Shown in pieces: positions 55,452 through 62,528 of a stretch of DNA of 64,000 nt. The stretch comes from Nocardia uniformis NBRC 13702 (GTDB lineage Bacteria > Actinomycetota > Actinomycetes > Mycobacteriales > Mycobacteriaceae): contig NZ_BDCE01000045.1 of assembly GCF_001613345.1 (NCBI RefSeq), positions 1 through 64,000 of the forward strand, in the 5' to 3' direction. The notes below the pieces were generated by a model. It was not told where the DNA came from. It worked only from the letters and a program-made list of their open reading frames with translations, and ran no database searches. Within the stretch, counting starts at the first letter, position 1. Every line of letters begins with the position of its first letter. The position numbers and the translations under genes were made by a program.

Positions 55452-56024
55452 ATGGCGCGACCGAAGCAGTTCGACGAGGAGCGGGCGGTGGATGCCGCCA
55501 TGCGGGCGTTCTGGCGTGCGGGGTACGACGGGACCTCGACGGAGGCGCTCTGCGCGGCCACCGGGTTGGGACGCAGCAGTATTTACAACACCTTCAGCAG
55601 TAAGCACGACCTATTTCAGCGGGCACTGCGGCGGTATATGACCGATAAGAACGCCCATATCTTCGCGATACTCGAGGAACCCGGCTCGGTGCGGGACAGG
55701 GTTCGGGCCCTGCTGTGGCTGATCGTCGATGCGCCCGAGGATGATCCGCTGGGCTGCCTGGTGGTGAACTCGACGGTCGAACTGGGCACCCGATATCCGG
55801 AGATCGCCCGGCTGCTGCGTGCGGATCTGGACCGTCGGTTGGACGCGCTCACCTCGGCTTTTTCCGCTGGGCAGCGTTCGGGGGAGATCGACAAGCGCAG
55901 GGACGCCGCCGCTCTCGCGAATTTCGTCATCACCACCATCAGTGGTATGTGCGTCGCGGCGCGCGGGGGTGCCGATCGCGCGACCCTCGAATCGATTGCC
56001 GGGGTCGCGCTGAGCTGCCTCTGA
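55452..56024 (+). CDS. TetR-family regulator of the adjacent MFS exporter
   Basis: 190 residues. Helix-turn-helix near residues 27-50 (GTSTEALCAATGLGRSSIYNTFSSKHDLF pattern) and a TetR_C-type ligand domain with DPLGCLVVNSTVELG. It precedes an MFS drug exporter by 105 bases on the same strand. TATACT at 55416-55421 is a good -10. Probably a drug-responsive repressor of itself and the exporter. Confidence 0.9.
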   Translation: MARPKQFDEERAVDAAMRAFWRAGYDGTSTEALCAATGLGRSSIYNTFSSKHDLFQRALRRYMTDKNAHIFAILEEPGSVRDRVRALLWLIVDAPEDDPLGCLVVNSTVELGTRYPEIARLLRADLDRRLDALTSAFSAGQRSGEIDKRRDAAALANFVITTISGMCVAARGGADRATLESIAGVALSCL

Positions 56025-56086
56025 TCTCCGCACCGGCCGAGTTCGCGTAGTAGCGGGCTCGCTGTGTCAGGCCTTTGTGCGTGCTC

Positions 56087-56110
56087 GTTTTGAACTGAAT
56101 GATACAAAAC
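56087..56110. promoter_or_regulatory. Inverted repeat upstream of the MFS exporter
   Basis: GTTTTG (56087-56092) and CAAAAC (56105-56110) around 12 bases, 19 bases before the exporter ATG. A candidate operator for the upstream TetR protein. Confidence 0.45.
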
Positions 56111-56129
56111 CGATGAAGGGAACCGTCCG

Positions 56130-57332
56130 ATGCCGCTGGCCGTCTACGTTCTGGGCCTGTCGATCTTTGCCCAGGGCACCTCCGAGCTCATGCTCACGGG
56201 CCTACTCACCGGAATGGCAAGCGACCTGAGCGTTTCCATACCTCGCGCCGGTCTGCTCATCTCGGCCTTCGCCATGGGCATGCTCGTCGGCGCGCCGATA
56301 CTGGCCATCGCGACGCTCCGCTGGCCCCGCCGCACCGCACTGCTCGCCTTTCTCGCGGTCTTCACCGCCGCCCATGTCATCGGTGCTCTGACCTCCGACT
56401 ACTGGGTCCTGTTCGGCACCCGGGTGGTCGCGGCCTTCGTCTACGCCGGATTCTGGTCGGTCGCCGCCGCGACGGCGGTCGGTCTGGTGCCGGAGAACGC
56501 GCGCGGCAAGGCCATGAGTGTGGTGGCGGGCGGACTCACGATCGCAACCATCGTCGGCATACCCGCGGGTACGGCCATCGGGCAGCAGTGGGGCTGGCGG
56601 GCGGCGTTCTGGGCCGTGGCCCTGCTATCGCTCGCCGCCATGGTCGGCGTGCTGACCAAGGTGCCGGATGCCCGGCCGACCGTGACTCCGCGTGTGCGAA
56701 ACGAACTGCGCGCCTTGACCACCGGGCCGGTGTGGCTGCTCTTCGGCACCGCCGCCCTGACGATAGCCGCGCTGATGGTCACCTTCGGCTACTTCGGCGC
56801 ACTGTTGACCGACACCACCCGGCTGGCCGACAGGTGGGTCCCCGTCGTCCTGGCCATCTACGGTGTCGGCGCGCTCCTGGGAATTGTGCTGGGCGGCAGG
56901 TTCGCCGACGCGCATCCGATACGCACCCTCACCGTCGGCATCACCGGCTTGACCGCCGCCTCCGCGTTGCTGGCGCTCACCGCCGAATATCTCGTGCCGG
57001 TGGTAGTGCTGGCATTCCTATTGGGCGCGTTCGGTTTCGGCGTCAACCCGGTGCTCAACAGCCGCATTTTCACCCTCGCCCCGAAGTCGGCGACCCTCGG
57101 CGCGGCCGGCAATGTCGTCGCCATCAATATCGGCATCACCATCGGACCGTGGCTGGGCGGCATGGCGATCGGCGCGGGCTGGGGCTACCCGTCCACCGCG
57201 TGGCTCGGCGCGGCACTGGGTACCGCGGCCCTGGCCGTGGTGGCGTGGTCGCACGCCTTGTCCCCGGTCACTCCGCAATTCGGTAAAACTCGGGGATCCG
57301 AGCATATCGCGGAGCCCGCGCGCCTATCGTGA
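56130..57332 (+). CDS. MFS drug exporter (Cmx/CmrA-like, DHA1)
   Basis: 400 residues with 12 predicted helices. The N-terminus MPLAVYVLGLSIFAQGTSEL closely resembles the chloramphenicol exporters Cmx and CmrA of corynebacteria and rhodococci. The loop 2-3 motif is reduced to RWPRRTA, and motif C-like GIPAGTAIGQQWGWRAAF is present. It probably expels chloramphenicol or a similar compound by proton antiport. The C-terminal tail is cytoplasmic. Confidence 0.88.
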   Translation: MPLAVYVLGLSIFAQGTSELMLTGLLTGMASDLSVSIPRAGLLISAFAMGMLVGAPILAIATLRWPRRTALLAFLAVFTAAHVIGALTSDYWVLFGTRVVAAFVYAGFWSVAAATAVGLVPENARGKAMSVVAGGLTIATIVGIPAGTAIGQQWGWRAAFWAVALLSLAAMVGVLTKVPDARPTVTPRVRNELRALTTGPVWLLFGTAALTIAALMVTFGYFGALLTDTTRLADRWVPVVLAIYGVGALLGIVLGGRFADAHPIRTLTVGITGLTAASALLALTAEYLVPVVVLAFLLGAFGFGVNPVLNSRIFTLAPKSATLGAAGNVVAINIGITIGPWLGGMAIGAGWGYPSTAWLGAALGTAALAVVAWSHALSPVTPQFGKTRGSEHIAEPARLS

Positions 57333-57442
57333 AGCCAGCGGAAGCGATGACATGACCAGTGCGGAAACGATCCTCGGCGGAGTACTGGCCGTCGTCTCTT
57401 GACCATGGGAGTGCTTGCCGCGCTGTGAATTTCGCGCCCCCG

Positions 57443-57472
57443 GCCGGTCGGAAGCCAGTGGTCCCGACCGGC
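57443..57472. terminator. Bidirectional hairpin between the MFS and SDR genes
   Basis: GCCGGTCGG pairs perfectly with CCGACCGGC around a 12-base loop, between convergent genes and 12 bases from the SDR stop. Confidence 0.65.
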
Positions 57473-57483
57473 GGATGGTCGAA

Positions 57484-58245
57484 TCAGCGCGGCGCCATGC
57501 GAATCGCGCCGTCGAGGCGGATCGTCTCACCGTTGAGCATCGGGTTCTCCACGATATGGCGAACGAGTGCGGCGTATTCCTTCGGGTCGCCCAGTCGCGA
57601 CGGGTGCGGCACCTGGGCCTCGAGCGAGGCGATGGCCTCCTCCGACAGGGTCGAGAACAGCGGAGTGCGGAACAGACCGGGCGCGATGGTGTTCACGCGA
57701 ATCTTGTAACCCGCCAGGTCGCGCGCGACCGGCAGGGTCATGCCGACAATGCCGCCCTTGGATGCCGAATAGGCGGCTTGACCGATCTGGCCGTCGTAGG
57801 CGGCGACCGACGCGGTGTTCACGATGACGCCGCGTTCTCCATCGGCTTCCTCGGTCGCGGCCATCCGCTCAGCGGCCAGACGGATCACATTGAACGATCC
57901 GATCAGGTTGACGGTGACCACCTTGGTGAAGGAGGCGAGCGGGAACGCGCCCTTCTTGCTCACGGTTCGGACGGCATTGCCGATACCCGCGCAGTTCACC
58001 GCGATTCGCACAGTGCCGAGTTTCGCGGCGGCATCGAGCGCGGCCGTCACGTCCTCTTCGCTGGTCACGTCGCCGGGCGCGAACACCACGCGCTCACCGA
58101 GTTCCTCGGCCACGGCCTTGCCGTCCGACGACGGAAGATCGATGATGACGACCGAAGCGCCCGCGCTGTGTAGTTCACGCACGGTGGCCAGGCCGAGTCC
58201 GGAAGCGCCGCCGGTAACCACCGCGACAGTTTCTGATGTCTTCAC
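57484..58245 (-). CDS. SDR-family 3-hydroxyacyl-CoA dehydrogenase-like (HSD17B10 type)
   Basis: 253 residues. [39 protein letters not shown] with catalytic Ser, Tyr and Lys, and the C-terminal [21 protein letters not shown], all typical of type-2 3-hydroxyacyl-CoA dehydrogenases. These act in branched-chain fatty acid or steroid side-chain oxidation. The open frame extends to 58314, but GTG 58245 has GGAGG five bases before it. No other beta-oxidation gene is adjacent. Confidence 0.92.
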   Translation of the reverse strand: MKTSETVAVVTGGASGLGLATVRELHSAGASVVIIDLPSSDGKAVAEELGERVVFAPGDVTSEEDVTAALDAAAKLGTVRIAVNCAGIGNAVRTVSKKGAFPLASFTKVVTVNLIGSFNVIRLAAERMAATEEADGERGVIVNTASVAAYDGQIGQAAYSASKGGIVGMTLPVARDLAGYKIRVNTIAPGLFRTPLFSTLSEEAIASLEAQVPHPSRLGDPKEYAALVRHIVENPMLNGETIRLDGAIRMAPR

Positions 58246-58539
58246 AAAACCTCCAATTACTAGATCTTGTGAATGTAGATTCTCGCTCTCAGATGTGGAA
58301 GACCGGCCCCCCACATGGGCTTTCGCGGCGATGGTTACTGGCGAGTATCAATGCGCGGGTGAAGCATGGTACCGGTCGGTTCGACAGATTCGTTGAACTT
58401 CGAAGGGTAATTTTCGGCGCGTCGGCCGGTGGGAATCGTGCTGATACGAGAGAATTTCCGTTCGGGACCTTGCCCGACTTCGGCGGGTCCGACCGACAGC
58501 TACACCGCCTGCTGCACCGACCGCCGAGAGGGTTCGACG
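58246..58539. other. Divergent intergenic region before the secretion-like cluster
   Basis: About 290 bases with no convincing gene. The stretch near 58240-58290 is A+T-rich and should hold the SDR promoter. The promoter of the downstream cluster is presumably in 58400-58520. Confidence 0.4.
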
Positions 58540-59346
58540 ATGACGAACGACGTAACCCGTTCGGTGGAAATGTTGAAGTCGTACAAAAAGATGTCCCGCT
58601 GGTACCCCGCCCTCGAGCCGGAGACGGGCGATGGCACCGGTACCGATGACTCGCACGCCGTCTCGGCCTTCGGTGACGAGGACCGGGCCGCCGGATTCCC
58701 GTACTACATCCGCGACGAGGAAGTCGAAGTCATTCCGCCCGTCGACGAATCGATGTTCCGGCGCAGCCAGTACACCGGCCGCTGGTCGGACTGGGTCACC
58801 GATCGCACCCCGGAATTCACCCCGCGCGAACGCGCGGCGGAGCTGCTGACCTTTCCGGCCGAGTCCGATGCCGGGCCGGACTCGGATGTCGGCCCGGAGC
58901 CCGCTGCCGACTCGGATTTCGATGCCGACGACGATTCGGATGTCGACGTCGAGGTCGGCGCGACCGCCGCGCCGCGAACCTCCGATGGCGACGAGCGGAC
59001 CGTGCGCAAGGAGAAGCGTTCAGCGCGTAGCACAAAGCGGCCCGCGCGGCGTGGGCAGCGGACCGCGCGCCTCGAAAGCGCCGACGTCACAGCGATTTCG
59101 GACACACCTCGCGCCGCGCGAACCGCGCACAAGTCCGATGCCGTCGCGGCGTCCGCGAAGTTCCGTCGCCGCCGCCTGATAGCCCTCGCCGTCGTGCTGG
59201 TTGCCGTGTTGTTGCTGGCATTGGCGGGTGGTGTTGCGCTCTTTGTGCTCCATTCCCATGGCGGCACAGCGCAATCCGTGGGCACCATGGTTGGCAGCAT
59301 TGTTGTCGACGGTCGCACCACCACTTCGGGCATCCCGGCGGGATAA
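58540..59346 (+). CDS. Disordered single-pass membrane protein, first gene of the secretion-like cluster
   Basis: 268 residues. The first 100 residues include YPALEPE, FPYYIRDEEVEVIPP and FRRSQYTGRWSDWV. The middle is acidic (DADDDSDVDVEVG) then strongly basic (KEKRSARSTKRPARRGQR). One membrane helix lies at about 215-240 before a short exported end. No enzyme domain. The frame is open upstream, but GAGAGGG fits ATG 58540. It lies 13 bases before the ParA-like gene and is likely cotranscribed. Confidence 0.65.
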   Translation: MTNDVTRSVEMLKSYKKMSRWYPALEPETGDGTGTDDSHAVSAFGDEDRAAGFPYYIRDEEVEVIPPVDESMFRRSQYTGRWSDWVTDRTPEFTPRERAAELLTFPAESDAGPDSDVGPEPAADSDFDADDDSDVDVEVGATAAPRTSDGDERTVRKEKRSARSTKRPARRGQRTARLESADVTAISDTPRAARTAHKSDAVAASAKFRRRRLIALAVVLVAVLLLALAGGVALFVLHSHGGTAQSVGTMVGSIVVDGRTTTSGIPAG

Positions 59347-59359
59347 GAGGAGCACGGAC

Positions 59360-60226
59360 ATGGATCAGGACTGGAGCCGCTGGCTCGACGAGACCCCCGA
59401 GGAGGGAGAGCCGTCGGGCCGGCCCGCGCGTGCTCCGGTGGTGCGTCTGCGCAAGCGGCGCGACGAATCCGACGAGGGACCGATTCCACGCCCGATCCTG
59501 GTGGTAGGCGGCTGCGGCGGTGCGGGAACCACCACCACCGCACTGGGTATCGCGGGCGAGCTGGGGGCGGTCGGAACCCAATCCGTGGCGGTCGACGCGA
59601 CCTCGGCGGGCAGCGATATCGCCCTGCGCGGCGCGGATGAACACCTCAGCCCGATCAGCCTGCAATCGTGGCTCTACGGTCGCGGTGACGACGAACCCGC
59701 TCCGCTGAAGGAATGTCTGTCCCGCGCCACCTCCGGAATCGGTCTGCTGTGGCGCGATGCCGCGCCGCTGCGCCGCCGCGCCACCTACCTCACCGTCGCG
59801 CGCGGAATCCACGACTCCGGGTACACCGGTGTGTACGACGGTGGCAACCCGATTGCCAGCCGCCATCTGCGACCGTTGCTGGAGGATGCCGATATCGCGC
59901 TGGTGCTTGCCATTCCGGCCCGCGCCGACGCCGCCAATCGACTGCGCCTCACCCTCGAATGGCTCGACGACAACTTCGGTGCGCAGGGCGAGGGGCAGGG
60001 CGGTGGCATTGTCGGCGACACCATCGTGGTCATCTCACATCAGCTGCCCGGCAATCACTCTCGGATCGCTGATCATTTGCGGGAGCACCTCACCGGATGG
60101 GTTCGCGATATCTGCGAGGTTCCCTACGATCCACACCTGGCGCGGGGAGAGCTGGTGCGGCACAGCGACCTCGCGCCAGAGACTCGCCGGGCGTATCGCC
60201 GCCTGCTTGCTGGAGTGGCATCATGA
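59360..60226 (+). CDS. ParA/MinD-like ATPase with atypical P-loop
   Basis: 288 residues. An acidic N-terminus of about 45 residues precedes a P-loop region VVGGCGGAGTTTTALGIAGE, then VAVDATSAGSDIAL (switch I-like aspartate) and VVISHQLPGNHSR. The signature lysine of the deviant Walker A (KGGxGKT) is replaced, since the motif reads GGxGGAGTT, as in CpaE/Ssd-type proteins. It may position or regulate the secretion machinery rather than segregate DNA. Its stop overlaps the next ATG by four bases. Confidence 0.75.
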   Translation: MDQDWSRWLDETPEEGEPSGRPARAPVVRLRKRRDESDEGPIPRPILVVGGCGGAGTTTTALGIAGELGAVGTQSVAVDATSAGSDIALRGADEHLSPISLQSWLYGRGDDEPAPLKECLSRATSGIGLLWRDAAPLRRRATYLTVARGIHDSGYTGVYDGGNPIASRHLRPLLEDADIALVLAIPARADAANRLRLTLEWLDDNFGAQGEGQGGGIVGDTIVVISHQLPGNHSRIADHLREHLTGWVRDICEVPYDPHLARGELVRHSDLAPETRRAYRRLLAGVAS

Positions 60227-60876
60227 CCGCAGCCATGAAGGAACGCCGATCCGAACCAACCGCGGCGGCCGGTGTCGTCCCGCCGCCCGAAACCCTGCGC
60301 GCACCCATCTGGGACCGCCCCGTCCCCGGCGCCGGTCGCGCCCCACTCGTCTGGCTGCTGGGTGTGCACGGTGGCGCGGGAGCGTCCACCCTCGCACATG
60401 TGCTCGCGCCGGTCGCGGATTCGCACCGTCGCTGGCCCGGTGGCTTCGACCGCGAATCACCGTTCGTAGTCCTGGTCGCTCGCGAAACTATTCCCGGCCT
60501 GACACGCGCCCACGATCTGCTGCGCCAACACCACGCGGACCTCGCCGGTCCCAGTGAGGTGCTGGGCCTGATCACCGTGGCGGCGCGACCCGGCCGGATT
60601 CCGGTGGAGATCCGTCGCTATCGCGACGTGGTCGGGTCGCTCGCCGGACAGGTGTGGCAGGTGCCGTGGCACGAGGAGTGGACGCTGGTCGAACCCGACC
60701 AGCTTCCGGTCTGGTCGCCCGGAGACCCCCTGCCGCAGCAGCGGAAACGCAGAACTGATCCGCTGCAGGAGGTTCCAGCCGATGTCCGGGAGCTCGGTAC
60801 CGGCATCGTCGCGGCCGTCCGGGAGGCGCTTGCCGACCCGGAGCCGCCCCGCGACACGTCGGATTACGAAGGCTGA
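60223..60876 (+). CDS. DUF6668-like P-loop-related protein
   Basis: 217 residues. After a proline-rich start, WLLGVHGGAGASTLAHVLAP resembles the P-loop of the preceding gene and of CpaE-type proteins, again without the lysine. Later parts (ETIPGLTRAHDLL, GLITVAARPG) are typical of the actinobacterial family I know as DUF6668, found next to conjugation genes. Coupled to the preceding gene by an ATGA overlap. Confidence 0.68.
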   Translation: MTAAMKERRSEPTAAAGVVPPPETLRAPIWDRPVPGAGRAPLVWLLGVHGGAGASTLAHVLAPVADSHRRWPGGFDRESPFVVLVARETIPGLTRAHDLLRQHHADLAGPSEVLGLITVAARPGRIPVEIRRYRDVVGSLAGQVWQVPWHEEWTLVEPDQLPVWSPGDPLPQQRKRRTDPLQEVPADVRELGTGIVAAVREALADPEPPRDTSDYEG

Positions 60877-60956
60877 CGCGACATGCCGCGCCCGAATTGC
60901 CCAAAGTTAGGCGAAATAGTAAGTAGCAGTAGGATTTTGGAGTTAGGAAGAAACAG

Positions 60957-61247
60957 ATGAGCATGCTACTCGCCGTACACGACGCGTACGGCGCGGTCCT
61001 CGCGCAGGTCGGGAATCCGACCCCCGAGGCGCCGCCCGCGTCGGACAAGCTGTTGAAGCTGGTTCGCTACTTCACCTGGTTCGTGCTGTTGTCCGGAGTC
61101 CTTGGAATCACCTACGCGGGCGGCAGGTTCGCCTGGGAGAAGTGGACAGGAGGCGGTTTGGAATCCCCGAAGATGGTGGCAGGCGCCATGATCGGCGGCA
61201 TCATCGCGACCAGTGCGGGCACGATCATGAATGCCGTGATCGCCTAA
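60957..61247 (+). CDS. Small two-helix membrane protein (pilin/VirB2-like candidate)
   Basis: 96 residues. A polar, proline-rich segment, then helix 1 (FTWFVLLSGVLGITYAGG) and helix 2 (MVAGAMIGGIIATSAGTIMNAVI). The size and two-helix layout resemble VirB2/TrbC-type or TcpE-type small conjugation proteins, but there is no diagnostic motif. Preceded by an unusually A+T-rich 60 bases and an AGGAAG ribosome site. Its TAA overlaps the next ATG by one base. Confidence 0.65.
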   Translation: MSMLLAVHDAYGAVLAQVGNPTPEAPPASDKLLKLVRYFTWFVLLSGVLGITYAGGRFAWEKWTGGGLESPKMVAGAMIGGIIATSAGTIMNAVIA

Positions 61248-61510
61248 TGTCCGCGATGGTGACCGTGCTGGCCTACAAGCAGATGCCCCCGGAGGTGATC
61301 AGGCCGATCATGCAGCTGATCGACTGGTTGCTCTGGATCGTGCTGCTGTTCTGTATGGCCTGGATGATTCTGTCCGCCGGTAAGCTCTGGTACGCCTTCC
61401 GCGACGATATGGCCAACAACGAGGCAACGCACGGAGTGATGATGAGTCTGGTGGGGGCCATTATGGCCAGTTCCGCCAGCGGCATCGCACTCGCGCTGCT
61501 GCCCCAGTAG
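61247..61510 (+). CDS. Small membrane protein of the secretion-like cluster
   Basis: 87 residues with two helices (LIDWLLWIVLLFCMAWMILSAG and SLVGAIMASSASGIALALL). The layout parallels the preceding gene, suggesting a related pair. Start ATG overlaps the previous stop (TAATG), a sign of coupled translation. Function unknown; probably part of the membrane complex. Confidence 0.62.
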   Translation: MSAMVTVLAYKQMPPEVIRPIMQLIDWLLWIVLLFCMAWMILSAGKLWYAFRDDMANNEATHGVMMSLVGAIMASSASGIALALLPQ

Positions 61511-61529
61511 GCGCGCGACGGATCCCATG

Positions 61530-61673
61530 ATGAACCTCACCGACACCCTCGCCCGCCCGCGCCGACGCACCGTCGGCGCGGTATGTGCCGTCGTGCCGGT
61601 AAGAGATCGCTTATATCGTGGAGTGATCGTCGAATTACCCACCGGCACAGCCATCTTGGAGGCAAACATATGA
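61530..61673 (+). CDS. Possible 47-residue small ORF in the leader of the next gene
   Basis: ATG 61530 opens a frame ending TGA 61671-61673, which overlaps the next gene's ATG as ATGA, the coupling pattern seen elsewhere in the cluster. The product begins MNLTDTLARPRRRTVG and ends VELPTGTAILEANI. Against it: a strong hairpin lies inside, the ribosome site is poor, and the second half has low third-position G+C. Confidence 0.28.
   Translation: MNLTDTLARPRRRTVGAVCAVVPVRDRLYRGVIVELPTGTAILEANI
61557..61581 (+). terminator. Perfect 11-bp hairpin inside the secretion-like cluster
   Basis: CCGCGCCGACG pairs with CGTCGGCGCGG around CAC. A+T-rich DNA with a TATATC element (near 61613) follows, so the hairpin may end one transcript and a new promoter may start the next. 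Confidence 0.55.
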
Positions 61674-62494
61674 GCGAGAAGGAGTCGCTCGAGCGCGAAC
61701 GCATCTCCTTCGGCGCCATTGTGTCCGCCGCCCTGCTCGCTCTCATCCTGGTGGTGGGCGTAGTCGTGTGGGTGAATCGTGACGAGCCCGCATCCGCGTC
61801 CAAAGGTGATGTGGCCCAACCCGCTTCGAACGACCCGAATGCCACCGGGTTCGCAGGCCCGGAGGTCGACCTCTTCGGTCGTCGGGTGGACGTGCCGAAC
61901 AACCCTGCCGGACAGCCACTTCCACAGAAGCCGGCCGCGCAGCGCAAACCGTCGGATCCGGAATGGCTGACCGCCGCTCCGGCAGGTACCACCGAACCGC
62001 ACGGCTGGCAGCGGGTCTACGGCGCGTCGGTGCCGTTCTCCACCTCCGATGGGCCCAGCCGGATCGAAGACGGTTTGGCGGTGGGGTATTCGCATACCCC
62101 ACAGGGCGCGGTGCTGGCGTCGGCGCAGATCACCTATCGACTCAATGCCCGGCCCGCCGATCGGGAACTGTACGTGCGGCAGGTGCGCGTGTCCGCGCAG
62201 CAGGTCGCCGCCTACGACCAGGCCCTGGCGGAATCGCGACTGCCAAAACAGCAGCCGGAGCGGGTCACCCGGTATCTGGTGGCCCCTGATGCCTTTCAGA
62301 TCGAGAACTACGCCGACGATATGGCGATCGTGCGGCTCGCGGCGCGCGGTCCCGTTGTCGACAGCCGACAATTATGGGCAGCCGTGCGGCTGATCATGGT
62401 GTGGGACGCGGGTGACTGGCGACTCAAGCCCGCCGCCTCCCGGCAATCGCAAACCGAGTACGTGGATTCGCTTGCGGGGTGGACGAAATGGTGA
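61670..62494 (+). CDS. Membrane-anchored exported protein of the secretion-like cluster
   Basis: 274 residues. A short cytoplasmic start (MSEKESLERERIS), a single helix at about 15-35, a linker rich in Pro and Ala, and an exported alpha/beta domain (YGASVPFSTSDGPSRIEDGL, then RLIMVWDAGDWRLKPA). The single-pass layout with a compact outer domain resembles VirB8/TcpC-like components of Gram-positive conjugation systems, though sequence similarity is not evident. TTGGAGG gives a good start at 61670. Confidence 0.65.
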   Translation: MSEKESLERERISFGAIVSAALLALILVVGVVVWVNRDEPASASKGDVAQPASNDPNATGFAGPEVDLFGRRVDVPNNPAGQPLPQKPAAQRKPSDPEWLTAAPAGTTEPHGWQRVYGASVPFSTSDGPSRIEDGLAVGYSHTPQGAVLASAQITYRLNARPADRELYVRQVRVSAQQVAAYDQALAESRLPKQQPERVTRYLVAPDAFQIENYADDMAIVRLAARGPVVDSRQLWAAVRLIMVWDAGDWRLKPAASRQSQTEYVDSLAGWTKW

Positions 62495-62528
62495 TTGACC
62501 TGGCTGCAGATCAGGAGAGGCGGATCAC

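Noticed and set aside
57352..57402. 16-residue frame MTSAETILGGVLAVVS after the MFS gene
   Set aside because: Too short to support, although it could be the start of a lost gene; no downstream continuation.
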